A stretch of 64,000 nucleotides of DNA. Source: Mucilaginibacter empetricola. Its GTDB lineage: Bacteria; Bacteroidota; Bacteroidia; Sphingobacteriales; Sphingobacteriaceae. The notes below the pieces were generated by a model. The model had not been told where the DNA came from, did no database searches, and saw only the letters and a program-made list of their open reading frames with translations. Position 1 is the first letter of the stretch, and every line of letters begins with the position of its first letter. Position numbers and translations under genes: made by a program. Shown in pieces: positions 10,480 through 18,764 of the stretch. Location: positions 1 through 64,000 of the forward strand of contig NZ_JANUBZ010000018.1 in assembly GCF_024808665.1 (NCBI RefSeq). The letters are read 5' to 3'.

Positions 10480-10556
10480 TTTTATGTTCCACGTGGAACA
10501 TAGTTTATTGATTGCGCATTCGATTTTAAAATTCACCCATGATAAATAGCTATATT

Positions 10557-10593
10557 AAACTTACGAAGTTTTTAAAACTTCGTAAGTTTTTTT
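10557..10593. terminator. Long perfect hairpin with T-run
   Basis: AAACTTACGAAGTTTT at 10557-10572 pairs with 10574-10589 and runs into seven T's at 10587-10593. It is a strong rho-independent-type structure on the + strand, although no + strand gene precedes it here. It may be one of the dispersed palindromes. Confidence 0.5.
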
Positions 10594-10639
10594 CTGAGCC
10601 TCATGTTCCACGTGGAACGTTGTGTGTTTTAAATTATGT

Positions 10640-10718
10640 GTGGTGTCACCATGAGGCGCTTGAAGGGTAAGGTAAAGGCCCTTACCCACATGCTTCGAGT
10701 GCCTCAGCATAACAATCC
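10640..10718. repeat. Second partial copy of the CTCGAAGCATG repeat
   Basis: It contains ggtgtcaccatgaggcgctt and catgcttcgagtgcctcag, the two ends of the repeat family with a shortened middle, again between parS-like sites. Confidence 0.6.
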
Positions 10719-10774
10719 TTTAATCTATTTGTATGTTCCACGTGGAACATTACTCGCTAAATGTATATGCAAAA

Positions 10775-11029
10775 CTATTTATTACTTACCGATGTTCCAC
10801 GTGGAACATTAAATAATGATAGTAATGCTACAATTGCCCATACGCTTTCTAATACCACAAAAGGATAGAAGCTGATTAAATACGATGAAAAACCACAGAT
10901 ACCCGCACCTACTAAATTTAACAGCGCATATATTTTGCTGGTAGTAGGTAGTTTCTTGTATAAATTTAACAGAAAAGCGATCAATAATATGATAACGCCT
11001 ATTGATGCAAGTATATCCGATATTTTCAT
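10775..11029 (-). CDS. CBU_0592-like small membrane protein (84 aa)
   Basis: Three hydrophobic stretches (about residues 7-23, 33-52 and 56-73) and the pattern LLNLVGAG..GFSSYLISFYPFVVLESVWAIVALL resemble the CBU_0592 family of small integral membrane proteins of unknown function. Its ATG shares one base with the stop of the upstream ABC-F gene (TAATG), so the two are translationally coupled. The last codons (NVPRGTS) are written by a parS-like palindrome at 10793-10808, so the reading frame runs into the centromere cluster. Confidence 0.75.
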   Translation of the reverse strand: MKISDILASIGVIILLIAFLLNLYKKLPTTSKIYALLNLVGAGICGFSSYLISFYPFVVLESVWAIVALLSLFNVPRGTSVSNK

Positions 11030-12894
11030 TATGCTTCTTTTAGCTCTGTTAATTCAATCCAACGAATGCTTTTTGCATCCATTTTACTGGTTAAATCAGC
11101 TATTTGCTTTAGTATCTCATTTAGTTTGCCGGTTTCAATACCTGCAACGTTTAATGCTTCGTTCTTTTCTTTTAGCTGATTCTCTATAACAGCGATCTCT
11201 GCTTCCAGTGTTTCTAACTCTTTTTGCTCTTTAAAGCTTAGTTTATTCTTTTTGGGTTGCTGTACTACCGGTGTTTCTATAATAGGCGCGCGCTTGTTTT
11301 GCTGTTTGGTTTCTTCTAACTCTATTCTGTATGATGAGTAATTGCCATTATAGATACGTACATGGCCGCCTTCTTCCATAATAAATAGCTGGTCGGTTAG
11401 CTTATCTAACAAATACCTATCGTGCGATACCATCATCAGTACACCCGAATAGTTGGTTAAAAACTCTTCCAGTACATTTAGGGTATCAATATCCAAATCA
11501 TTGGTAGGTTCATCCAGTATTAAAAAGTTAGGATTTTTCATCAGGATGCTCATCAATTGCAGACGTTTCTTTTCACCACCGCTTAGTTTAGATATTAAAC
11601 CGTACTGTTTTGCAGGTGGAAAAAGGAACAAAGTGAGCAGGGCAGAAGCGGATATTAGCTTTCCATCAGCCATAGTGATAAACTCCGCTACGTTTTTTAC
11701 GATGTCAATTACACGTTCATCTTCCTTAAAAGTTATACCCGCCTGGTGAAAATAGCCGATTACTGTGGTTTCGCCTTTGTCAATAGTACCCTTATCCGGG
11801 CTTAATGCGCCAGTTATCAGGTTTAACAAGGTTGATTTACCACTACCGTTCTTTCCGGCTAAGCCAATTCTATCGCCTTTTTTAAATATGTAGCTAAAGT
11901 CATTAATAAAGGTTTGATCTCTGAATGACTTATAGAGATGGTTCATCTCCATAATTTTATTACCCTGACGGGCGGTTTTAACGCTCAGTTCTACCTTTTG
12001 CTTGGCTCCGCCATTTTTGGTTTTATCTTCCAGATCGTAATAAGCGTCTATACGTGCTTTTGATTTAGTGCCGCGCGCCTGTGGTTGCCTGCGCATCCAC
12101 TCCAATTCCTTACGTAAAAGGTTTGAATTCTTTTGGAATGCTGCTTCATCGGCACTTTCGCGTTCAGCTTTCTTCTCTAAGTAATAACCATAGTTACCTA
12201 CGTAGGGGATGATCTTGCCTTTATCAATCTCCAATATCTCGTTACACACATTATCCAGAAAATACCTGTCGTGCGTAACCATTAGTATGGTTTTTGATCC
12301 ATCGGTTAATAGTTTCTCCAGCCATTCAATAGTGTCAATGTCCAGGTGGTTGGTGGGCTCATCTAAAATATAAATGTCCGGGTCCTCAATCAGCAGTTTA
12401 GCCAGGGCCAAACGTTTCTTTTGGCCACCTGATAGCGTATTGATTTTTTGATTAAGGTGATGAATATCCAGTCGACCTAAAATAGTTTTGATTTTATACT
12501 CATATTCCCAGGCGTCCACATTACTCATTTCTTCCATTACATTTTCAATGGCTTTGGCATTTTCCGGGTCATTTTCCAATAGCTCTTCATACTTCCGAAT
12601 CAGCTGCTGCTGCACGTCATCAGCATGAAAAATATAATCGCTTATGGTTACCGCGTTTTTAAAGTGGGGGTCCTGTTCCAGGTAACCCATATTCAGGTCG
12701 CGCATTTGGGCAACTTTGCCTTCGGTAGGTTTAAGGGAGCCCGCTAATAATTTAAGTAGCGTTGATTTTCCGGCACCGTTAATACCAACCAGGGCCACCC
12801 TGCGGCCGCGATTTATTCCAATGGATACATTTCTGAATAACCAATGGTCATGAAATGAATGGCCGAGTGTTTCGGCAGAGATGTAATTACTCAC
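11029..12894 (-). CDS. ABC-F family ATPase (Uup/EttA-like)
   Basis: This is a soluble duplicated ABC ATPase of 621 residues without membrane segments, so it is not a transporter. Domain 1 has GINGAGKSTLL, LSGGQKKRLALAKLL and DIYILDEPTNHLD. Domain 2 has GKNGSGKSTLL, LSGGEKKRLQLM and LILDEPTNDLD. A linker rich in charged helices joins them, and a C-terminal coiled coil (about residues 545-621) is typical of Uup. ABC-F proteins act on ribosomes to relieve stalled translation or confer antibiotic protection. It overlaps the upstream oxidoreductase by four bases and the downstream membrane protein by one, forming an operon. Confidence 0.92.
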   Translation of the reverse strand: MSNYISAETLGHSFHDHWLFRNVSIGINRGRRVALVGINGAGKSTLLKLLAGSLKPTEGKVAQMRDLNMGYLEQDPHFKNAVTISDYIFHADDVQQQLIRKYEELLENDPENAKAIENVMEEMSNVDAWEYEYKIKTILGRLDIHHLNQKINTLSGGQKKRLALAKLLIEDPDIYILDEPTNHLDIDTIEWLEKLLTDGSKTILMVTHDRYFLDNVCNEILEIDKGKIIPYVGNYGYYLEKKAERESADEAAFQKNSNLLRKELEWMRRQPQARGTKSKARIDAYYDLEDKTKNGGAKQKVELSVKTARQGNKIMEMNHLYKSFRDQTFINDFSYIFKKGDRIGLAGKNGSGKSTLLNLITGALSPDKGTIDKGETTVIGYFHQAGITFKEDERVIDIVKNVAEFITMADGKLISASALLTLFLFPPAKQYGLISKLSGGEKKRLQLMSILMKNPNFLILDEPTNDLDIDTLNVLEEFLTNYSGVLMMVSHDRYLLDKLTDQLFIMEEGGHVRIYNGNYSSYRIELEETKQQNKRAPIIETPVVQQPKKNKLSFKEQKELETLEAEIAVIENQLKEKNEALNVAGIETGKLNEILKQIADLTSKMDAKSIRWIELTELKEA

Positions 12895-13547
12895 GATAGT
12901 TCTGTTATTTTGTCGGAAGGGTAAGTAAATACACCTTCCTGGTTTTTTAATGATTGTTTGTACATGGCCGAAGCAACAGTTTGCGCTGCTATGCTCCGGT
13001 ATTTCTTTAAACTGCCCATCAGTAATGGATTTAATAATGTCATCAGTGGAACGAGAAACTTTTCGGCTAAGCGATTTTCTTTTCTATCGCCCGTTAAAAA
13101 AGCGGGCTGATAAATACAAAGCGTTATTAAGCCAACTTGTTTAAGGTCTTCTTCTATCTGTCCCTTTGTTTTTAAATAAAAGTTGGATGCGTTTACATTT
13201 GCCCCCAGGGATGATACCATATGATATTGCGCTACACCATTTTGCTTGGCAATTTGCGCCAGTTGTAATGGGTAGTCATGATCTATCTTACGGTATACCG
13301 TTAAATCAGGCGTTTTCTTCATGGTGGTTCCTAAACAGGAAAAAATAGCATCGCCGCTTATTTCCGCAGCGTAATCTGCCAACCGATCAAAATCAACTAC
13401 CAGTTGTTTTAATTTAGCATGAGTAACGGGTAGGTTTTTTCGAACCAAAATCAATATTTCATCAAATTCCTGCGCACTCAACAGGATATCCAGCAGTGAA
13501 CTGCCAATTAGTCCGCTTGCACCTGCTATGATCGCTTTTTTTGCCAT
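12891..13547 (-). CDS. NAD(P)-binding Rossmann-fold oxidoreductase (HTATIP2-like)
   Basis: The GASGLIGSSLLDILL motif at the N-terminus binds a dinucleotide. The overall pattern (SCLGTTMKKT, then YHMVSSLGANVNASNFYLKTKGQIE) matches the short atypical NAD(P)H-binding reductases related to TIP30/HTATIP2. I chose the ATG at 13547 (MAKKAIIAGASG), preceded by a purine-rich GGGGGC. An in-frame ATG 21 bases upstream would add seven residues ahead of the fold. The substrate is unknown. It overlaps the ABC-F gene by four bases. Confidence 0.8.
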   Translation of the reverse strand: MAKKAIIAGASGLIGSSLLDILLSAQEFDEILILVRKNLPVTHAKLKQLVVDFDRLADYAAEISGDAIFSCLGTTMKKTPDLTVYRKIDHDYPLQLAQIAKQNGVAQYHMVSSLGANVNASNFYLKTKGQIEEDLKQVGLITLCIYQPAFLTGDRKENRLAEKFLVPLMTLLNPLLMGSLKKYRSIAAQTVASAMYKQSLKNQEGVFTYPSDKITELS

Positions 13548-13631
13548 AGAGCCCCCAATTTTTTGCAAAAATACATAATATTAAATTGTGGTATAAATAT
13601 TGTATGTTTAAACATGTAAATTAAATAGATT

Positions 13632-14342
13632 ATGAATCAGTTATTTTATCCGGCCAATGAGCGCGGAACAAACGATATAGGATGGCTTAAGGCTAATTTT
13701 TCATTCAGCTTTGGCCCGCATTATAATCCAGACAAAATTAGATTTGGTGCCCTGCGTGTTTTAAATGATGACATTATTGCGGCGGGCCGTGGTTTCGGCG
13801 CGCATCCGCATGATAATATGGAGATTATCACCATCCCCCTAAAAGGCGGATTGGAACATAACGACAGTATGGGGAATAGCGGCGTAGTGATGGCCGGCGA
13901 AGTGCAGGTAATGTCGGCGGGTACCGGTGTGCAACATTCGGAATATAATGCTTCGCAAACAGAGGCTGCTAATACTTTGCAGATATGGCTTTATCCAAAG
14001 GAAATGAATATTGAACCGCGGTATGATCAAAAAAGCTTTAAACATTTGTTTAAATTAAATGAGCTGACTATCCTGATATCGCCCAAAAAAAGTGAAAATG
14101 CTTTATGGATAAATCAGGATGCCACATTTTCGATGGGAGAGTTTGAAGCGGGAAAAGAAATTAAGTACGACATACAAACCCCCGGAAACGGCGTTTATGT
14201 ATTTGTTTTGGATGGCTCAGTTGATATAAACAGCTGTAAGCTAAACAAAAAGGATGCTTTGGGTGTTTATAATACCAGTTCAATAACAATTGAAACCGAA
14301 GTTCATTCCAGTTTGCTCATAATGGATATCCCCATGTTGTAA
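13632..14342 (+). CDS. Pirin family protein (YhhW-like bicupin)
   Basis: At 236 residues with the signature FGAHPHDNMEIITIPLKGGLEHNDSMGN and later AGTGVQHSEYN, the N-terminal cupin keeps the histidines and glutamate that bind a metal in pirins. YhhW-type pirins can degrade quercetin in vitro; the physiological role is unclear. The C-terminal cupin is degenerate, as usual. It stands alone between divergent and following genes, with its own promoter region. Confidence 0.88.
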   Translation: MNQLFYPANERGTNDIGWLKANFSFSFGPHYNPDKIRFGALRVLNDDIIAAGRGFGAHPHDNMEIITIPLKGGLEHNDSMGNSGVVMAGEVQVMSAGTGVQHSEYNASQTEAANTLQIWLYPKEMNIEPRYDQKSFKHLFKLNELTILISPKKSENALWINQDATFSMGEFEAGKEIKYDIQTPGNGVYVFVLDGSVDINSCKLNKKDALGVYNTSSITIETEVHSSLLIMDIPML

Positions 14343-14430
14343 GCCCGCCCGAATTTTTTTGAGGTAAATTTTATTGAACTGTTTAAAACAGCAGTATTAA
14401 ACGGCTGTTACATAAAAATAAAATTTACCT

Positions 14431-15210
14431 ATGGCAGAAGAAACAACAATTCCCGGATGGAAGCGATGGCTGGAAGGCATTGGCGACCAGGTGGAATTTA
14501 TTATAAAGTTTGTAAGAAACATTTTTACCGGCGGTTTCGAGTGGTCGGAGTTTATTCGCCAATGTTACGAAATTGGGTACCGCTCTATTATGCTGGTGGG
14601 CATTACCTCGTTTATAATGGGGATGGTGCTCATTTTGCAATTGCGCCCAACGCTTGTTTCCTTTGGCGCGGTGAGTATGTTGCCTAAAACACTTTCCGTT
14701 TCCTTTATACGCGAAATAGGGCCGGTAATTATAGCCATAATTTGTGCCGGCAAAATAGCCTCGAGTATCGGTGCCGAATTAGGCAGCATGAAAGTGACCG
14801 AGCAACTGAGCGCCATGGAGGTATCGGGGGCCAATCCGGTGCAATATCTTGTTGTAACGCGTATTTTGGCTACAACGCTCATGGTTCCCCTTCTTTCTGT
14901 TTTAGGCGATGCTATCGGCCTGTTTGGGGGCTATTTGGCCCTGAATTTAAGGGATAGCATGAGCTTTAGCCTGTATTTCGGCAAAATTATAGGCGCACTT
15001 GACTTTAGCGACTTTTTACCCGCCCTGGTTAAAACCATTTTTTTTGGCTTCGCGATAGGTTTTGTAGGCTGTTATAAAGGCTTTCACTCCAATAAAGGCA
15101 CCGAAAGCGTGGGTATTGCCGCCAACTCGGCGGTGGTAACGGCATCCCTGTGGATTTTTGTGATTGATGCGATAGCGGTTCAAATTACCAGCTTATTATT
15201 TTATAAGTAA
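14431..15210 (+). CDS. mlaE: MlaE-type ABC transporter permease
   Basis: The permease subunit of an MCE lipid transporter that moves phospholipids between inner and outer membranes. The 259-residue protein has five to six hydrophobic segments and the family stretch IREIGPVIIAIICAGKIASSIGAELGSMKVTEQLSAMEVSGANPVQYLVVTR (shown here only to name its key residues E-GPV and E-G-MKVTEQ). It is followed within two bases by the ATPase gene and then the MCE gene, the order of a minimal mlaEFD operon. mlaB and mlaC are absent, as is usual in Bacteroidota. Confidence 0.93.
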   Translation: MAEETTIPGWKRWLEGIGDQVEFIIKFVRNIFTGGFEWSEFIRQCYEIGYRSIMLVGITSFIMGMVLILQLRPTLVSFGAVSMLPKTLSVSFIREIGPVIIAIICAGKIASSIGAELGSMKVTEQLSAMEVSGANPVQYLVVTRILATTLMVPLLSVLGDAIGLFGGYLALNLRDSMSFSLYFGKIIGALDFSDFLPALVKTIFFGFAIGFVGCYKGFHSNKGTESVGIAANSAVVTASLWIFVIDAIAVQITSLLFYK

Positions 15211-15211
15211 A

Positions 15212-16003
15212 ATGGAAAAAATAAAAGAACATACCGAACCACAAAAACATCAGCCTAAAGTTAAAGAGGAGGTGGTAATTGCTATTAAAGGGCTTAAAAA
15301 ATCATTCGGCAATAAGCATGTGCTAAAGGATATTAACCTGGAACTGAAAAGAGGCGAGAACCTGGTAATACTGGGTCGTTCGGGTACCGGGAAATCAGTT
15401 ACCATTGAATGTATTGTTGGTTTGCTGAAACCCGACAAAGGATCGCTTAAAGTATTTGGTAATGAGGTGGTTGATATGAATGACAAAGAGCTGAAAGAAT
15501 TGCGGATGAAAATTGGCTTTTTATTTCAAAGCGGTGCTTTGTATGATTCTATGACGATTCGCGAAAATCTGGAATTTCCACTAACGCGGATTTTAAAACT
15601 CAAAGATCAGAAGCAAATAGATAAAAAAGTAAAAGAAGCGCTTGATAATGTGGGTTTGTTGGAAGCGATAGATAAAATGCCTTCGGACCTGTCGGGCGGT
15701 ATGCGGAAACGGGCCGGCCTGGCGCGAACCCTGGTGGTAAACCCCGAAATTATGTTGTATGATGAACCCACAACCGGGTTGGATCCCATAACATCAAGAG
15801 AGATAAGCGAATTGATATTAACTATTCAAAAAAAGAACAAAACTTCATCCATCATTATTACCCACGATATGGAGTGCGCCCGGATAGCAGCCGACAGGGT
15901 TTTGGTGATGGAAAACGGAGAATACATTGCTGAGGGGACATTTGATGAACTTCATCAATCAAAAAATAAAACAGTATCTGCATATTTTAACGATATATTA
16001 TGA
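15212..16003 (+). CDS. mlaF: MlaF-type ABC transporter ATP-binding protein
   Basis: Energises the MlaE permease. The 263-residue ATPase has Walker A LGRSGTGKS, the Q-loop FLFQSGALYDSMT, signature LSGGMRKRAGLARTL, Walker B IMLYDEPTTGLD and the switch histidine in IIITHDM. The SGALYDSMT segment is characteristic of MlaF. A charged N-terminal extension of about 20 residues precedes the domain. The gene starts two bases after mlaE and overlaps the following MCE gene by four bases. Confidence 0.94.
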   Translation: MEKIKEHTEPQKHQPKVKEEVVIAIKGLKKSFGNKHVLKDINLELKRGENLVILGRSGTGKSVTIECIVGLLKPDKGSLKVFGNEVVDMNDKELKELRMKIGFLFQSGALYDSMTIRENLEFPLTRILKLKDQKQIDKKVKEALDNVGLLEAIDKMPSDLSGGMRKRAGLARTLVVNPEIMLYDEPTTGLDPITSREISELILTIQKKNKTSSIIITHDMECARIAADRVLVMENGEYIAEGTFDELHQSKNKTVSAYFNDIL

Positions 16004-16776
16004 AAACAACATCGGGTCAAAAAATAAAAATAGGCTTGTTTACCTTTACCGGATTACTGGTATTGGTATTAGCCATTTTCTTTATAGGGAATCAAAAAAA
16101 TCTGTTTAGTTCAACCTTTGATATTTATGGCACTTTTAGAAATGTAAACGGCTTACAGGTTGGTAATAATGTGCGCTTTGCCGGTATAAATGTAGGCGTA
16201 GTGCAAGCCATCAACATAGTAAATGACAGCTCGGTACGGGTTGACTTGACATTGAACAGCAACGTAAAAAAGTTTATAAAGAAAGATGCCAAACTAAGTA
16301 TCGGCAGTGATGGTTTAATGGGGGATAAACTGATAGTAATAGCACCGGGAGGTATCAGCAGTAATGATGAAATATCGGGCGGCGGCCAGCTAAATGCAGT
16401 TAATCCTATTGATGTAGACAAAGTAGTTGTCAAATTAACCGGTATAGCCGATAACGCTGAAAGAATAACCAATGGATTATCGCTAATGGTAGACAAAGTG
16501 AACAGTGGAAAAGGCACCTTGGGTAAATTACTGAACGATGATAAGCTGGCCAATAACCTGGATGCCACAGTAAAACAAGCGCAAAGCACTATAAAAAATG
16601 TGCATACTACATCAAGCGCCTTAAATACGGATTTAAAGGCGGCGCAAAATAATTTTCTGTTGAAAGGCTATTTCAAAAAGCAAAAGAAAAAACAACAACA
16701 AGATTCTATAAAGAAAGCGCAGGCTACCGCCTCAGGAGCAACGGGCGATCAGAAATCGGCGCAAAAGCAGAAGTAA
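16000..16776 (+). CDS. mlaD: MCE (MlaD) family lipid-transport protein
   Basis: An N-terminal membrane anchor (residues about 10-29) is followed by one MCE domain (about 39-118) with the typical FRNVNGLQVGNNVRFAGI opening. The domain forms the hexameric ring that channels lipids in the periplasm. The rest is helical with a Lys/Gln-rich tail at the C-terminus. It overlaps mlaF by four bases and completes the transporter. No terminator follows directly; a hairpin lies at 16939. Confidence 0.93.
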   Translation: MKTTSGQKIKIGLFTFTGLLVLVLAIFFIGNQKNLFSSTFDIYGTFRNVNGLQVGNNVRFAGINVGVVQAINIVNDSSVRVDLTLNSNVKKFIKKDAKLSIGSDGLMGDKLIVIAPGGISSNDEISGGGQLNAVNPIDVDKVVVKLTGIADNAERITNGLSLMVDKVNSGKGTLGKLLNDDKLANNLDATVKQAQSTIKNVHTTSSALNTDLKAAQNNFLLKGYFKKQKKKQQQDSIKKAQATASGATGDQKSAQKQK

Positions 16777-16792
16777 GAGGGAAAGTGTTTTC

Positions 16793-16925
16793 CTTGTGCG
16801 TTATGGTATTATGAAGTCATACAAAGGGCGTGCGAGGGCACACGCAAATGCATTGCCGCCAATGTAAAACGTGAAGGTTTGGCGAAGAGGCCTTTGCGCG
16901 CATGCTTCGAGTGCCTACCCATGAC
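16793..16925. repeat. Inverted, diverged copy of the CTCGAAGCATG repeat
   Basis: Read on the other strand it matches the body of the elements at 22330 and 24566 (ccttcacgtttt...cattgg, cgcacaccc). It also ends in gcatgcttcgagtgcc. It occupies most of the gap after mlaD. Confidence 0.6.
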
Positions 16926-16938
16926 ATATAGCGGTACT

Positions 16939-16965
16939 AAACTTAGTTTTAAAAACTAAGTTTTT
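16939..16965 (+). terminator. Hairpin terminator after the mla operon
   Basis: AAACTTAGTTTT at 16939-16950 pairs with 16952-16963 and continues into five T's. It is the first strong hairpin downstream of mlaD, 163 bases past the stop. Confidence 0.5.
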
Positions 16966-16990
16966 CAGCGTGGATGACCCCATCGGGGTC

Positions 16991-17113
16991 GAATATTGGT
17001 AGAAAAAACGACAACAATTATGTCGTGCCGTAGGTACGAAACCCATACGCATGCAAGGTGGCGTACCTACAGCACGCTAAAATTGGTCACAACAATATTT
17101 CTACCGATATTTT
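16991..17113. repeat. Nested inverted-repeat element
   Basis: CGTGCCGTAGGTACG at 17024-17038 pairs, with one mismatch, with 17062-17076. Outside these arms ttggtagaaa near 16996 is mirrored by tttctaccga near 17098. It looks like a dispersed palindromic element. The 128-codon open frame over it has the composition of a shadow and is not called. The remainder to 17303 holds nothing I can name. Confidence 0.55.
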
Positions 17114-17303
17114 GCACCTACGGCGCATTTTTTGTCATTTCACCTTCACAGTCCCCGGATTTTATCACTCAGCATGACACCGTTGACGCACGCGTGTCTC
17201 TGCCGTCATCCCCGCTTGCACGAATCGACATAGTGCTCGAGTCAAGATGGGCAAAAAAAGATGATATGGACACACGCGTGCGCCAGCGAAATTCAGCGGA
17301 AAC

Positions 17304-17335
17304 AAAAAAGGCATCCCATTCAGGATGCCTTTTTT
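17304..17335 (-). terminator. Rho-independent terminator of the glutathione peroxidase gene
   Basis: AAAAAAGGCATCC at 17304-17316 and its complement at 17323-17335 flank a six-base loop. It is 20 bases past the gpx stop and has U-runs on both strands. Confidence 0.85.
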
Positions 17336-17355
17336 ACGTCTTTTTGCTTCAGCAA

Positions 17356-17868
17356 TTACAAATACTTTGTAATCTCTGGTGAAAGCGGGGTAACTGGTGA
17401 GCGGAAACGGTGAATTAGTTTTCCGTTTTCGTCGATCAGGAACTTTTCAAAGTTCCATTTTATTTCGCCGGTAAACTCAGGGTTTGGTGCTTCAGTTAAG
17501 TATTTAAATAATGGTGAAATGTCATCACCTTTAACACTTACCTTTTCGCTTAAAGGAAAAGTAACACCGTAGTTTTTTTGGCAAAATGTTTTGATGTCGG
17601 CATTTGCGCCTGGTTCCTGGCTGGCAAAGTTATTTGCAGGGAAGCCTATAACAACCAGTTTGTCTTTGTACAGATCGGCTAGTTTTTGTAACTCAGCATA
17701 TTGCGGGGTATAACCACATTTTGATGCTGTGTTAACAATTAAAACTTTTTTGCCTTTGTACTTAGCCAGCGAAAATTCCTGTCCGTCAATTGATTTCAGC
17801 TTAAATTCATAAACTGAAGCAGGGGCCGTTACGAACATAAAAGCAAAGATTAAAGTTAGCAGTTTCAT
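17356..17868 (-). CDS. Glutathione peroxidase family thiol peroxidase
   Basis: Reduces peroxides, probably using thioredoxin rather than glutathione, as in most bacterial members. The catalytic residues are all visible: Cys51 in NTASKCGYT, Gln84 in FASQEPG, and Trp138-Asn139 in KWNFEKFL. The first 17 residues form a signal peptide (LLTLIFAFMFVTAPAS), so the enzyme acts in the periplasm. The length of the mature domain is normal. It lies 41 bases after ybeY on the same strand and is closed by a strong terminator. Confidence 0.92.
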   Translation of the reverse strand: MKLLTLIFAFMFVTAPASVYEFKLKSIDGQEFSLAKYKGKKVLIVNTASKCGYTPQYAELQKLADLYKDKLVVIGFPANNFASQEPGANADIKTFCQKNYGVTFPLSEKVSVKGDDISPLFKYLTEAPNPEFTGEIKWNFEKFLIDENGKLIHRFRSPVTPLSPEITKYL

Positions 17869-17909
17869 ATTTTAAATAAGTTGGTTTCAATGGTAATTCT
17901 TTGGTAAAA

Positions 17910-18341
17910 TTAGCCATTAATGGTGCGCTTATTCAAATAGAAATCTTCTTTTAATGTCATTTTTTGCTTATCAGCAGTGCTTTTGTCCTTGTAACCCAAT
18001 AGGTGAAGCGCCCCATGTATAATAACACGGTGCAGCTCATCAGTTTCGGTAATATTAAACTTTAAGGCGTTTTCGCGGATACGTTCAATCGAAATGAATA
18101 TATCGCTTACAATAATTTTATCTTCTTCTGAATTATCAAAGGTGACAATGTCAGTATAGGTATCATGATTAAGATATTGCTGGTTTATTTGCAATAAGTA
18201 ATCATCCGAGCAAAAAATATAATTGAGTTCCTTTAATTTAAAGCCTTCGGCCTGTACAGTTTCGTTTATCCATTGCCTTACGGCCGTCTTATTTTTTAGT
18301 TTATAAGCTATATCCTCTTCAAAAAACTGAATTGCGGGCAT
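17910..18341 (-). CDS. ybeY: rRNA maturation endoribonuclease YbeY
   Basis: A metal-dependent RNase needed for 16S rRNA 3' maturation and ribosome quality control. The 143-residue protein carries the family motif as HGALHLLGYKD (residues 109-119), in which the usual third zinc-binding histidine is aspartate at 119. The rest of the fold (NHDTYTDIVTFD, GDIFIS-like DIFISIERI) is conserved, and this variant is, as far as I recall, common in Bacteroidota. Its start shares one base with the stop of the upstream ATP-binding protein (TAATG). Confidence 0.92.
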   Translation of the reverse strand: MPAIQFFEEDIAYKLKNKTAVRQWINETVQAEGFKLKELNYIFCSDDYLLQINQQYLNHDTYTDIVTFDNSEEDKIIVSDIFISIERIRENALKFNITETDELHRVIIHGALHLLGYKDKSTADKQKMTLKEDFYLNKRTING

Positions 18342-18763
18342 TATATTTTAAAGTGTAGTTCAACCTCGTTGCCTTTAGTGTTAAATATGCACTGGTCTGC
18401 CAGGTGTTTAATAATAAAAACACCACGGCCGGTTAAGTTTTCAATATTTTCCGGAGCTGTTGGATCAGCAAGACCATTATAGTCAAAGCCTTCGCCTTCG
18501 TCGGTAACTGTCCAAACAATTTTGCGACCGTCAACATCGGCGTTAACAATAACTTTTTTATCCGGATCGAGTTTATTGCCATGTACAATGGCATTAATGG
18601 CAGCCTCACTAAGGCAGGTCATCATATTGGCGAAGGTGTCTTCGCTAACGTTGTGTTTATCGGCAATTTCCTCAATCAAATTTTCGAGCAGTGTAATGCT
18701 TTCCTGTTTAGAAGGAAGCTGTAAAGTATACATTTCACCTGTTTGAACATTTGATTGGTCCAT
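18341..18763 (-). CDS. RsbW/SpoIIAB-like anti-sigma-factor kinase domain protein
   Basis: A GHKL-type ATPase fold: the N box is CLSEAAINAIVHGNK, the G1 box is VTDEGEGFDYNGL, and a glycine-rich GRGVFIIKHLADQ lid follows. Such HATPase_c_2 proteins phosphorylate anti-anti-sigma factors in partner-switching circuits; no partner gene is next to it. I prefer the ATG at 18763, which follows the DUF4175 stop by one base. An in-frame ATG at 18787 would overlap that gene by 23 bases. Confidence 0.85.
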   Translation of the reverse strand: MDQSNVQTGEMYTLQLPSKQESITLLENLIEEIADKHNVSEDTFANMMTCLSEAAINAIVHGNKLDPDKKVIVNADVDGRKIVWTVTDEGEGFDYNGLADPTAPENIENLTGRGVFIIKHLADQCIFNTKGNEVELHFKI

Positions 18764-18764
18764 G

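Larger units (their letters stand above)
10328..10808. promoter_or_regulatory. parS: Cluster of six parS-like centromere sites
   Basis: Perfect palindromes TGTTCCACGTGGAACA occur at 10328-10343, 10485-10500, 10734-10749 and 10793-10808. A one-base variant lies at 10604-10619, and a variant with a GCAT centre at 10367-10382. The classic ParB-binding parS consensus is TGTTNCACGTGAAACA, which these match except at one symmetric position. ParB would load here and spread to form the partition complex. The location beside mnmG is typical of origin-proximal parS. parA and parB are not in this window. Confidence 0.85.

Noticed and set aside
10274..10549. 91-codon open frame over the parS-like sites
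   Set aside because: Translation of palindromes and repeats; no coding pattern.
16996..17382. 128-codon open frame on the + strand
   Set aside because: It runs over a nested inverted repeat, the gpx terminator and the gpx 3' end antisense; no family pattern.
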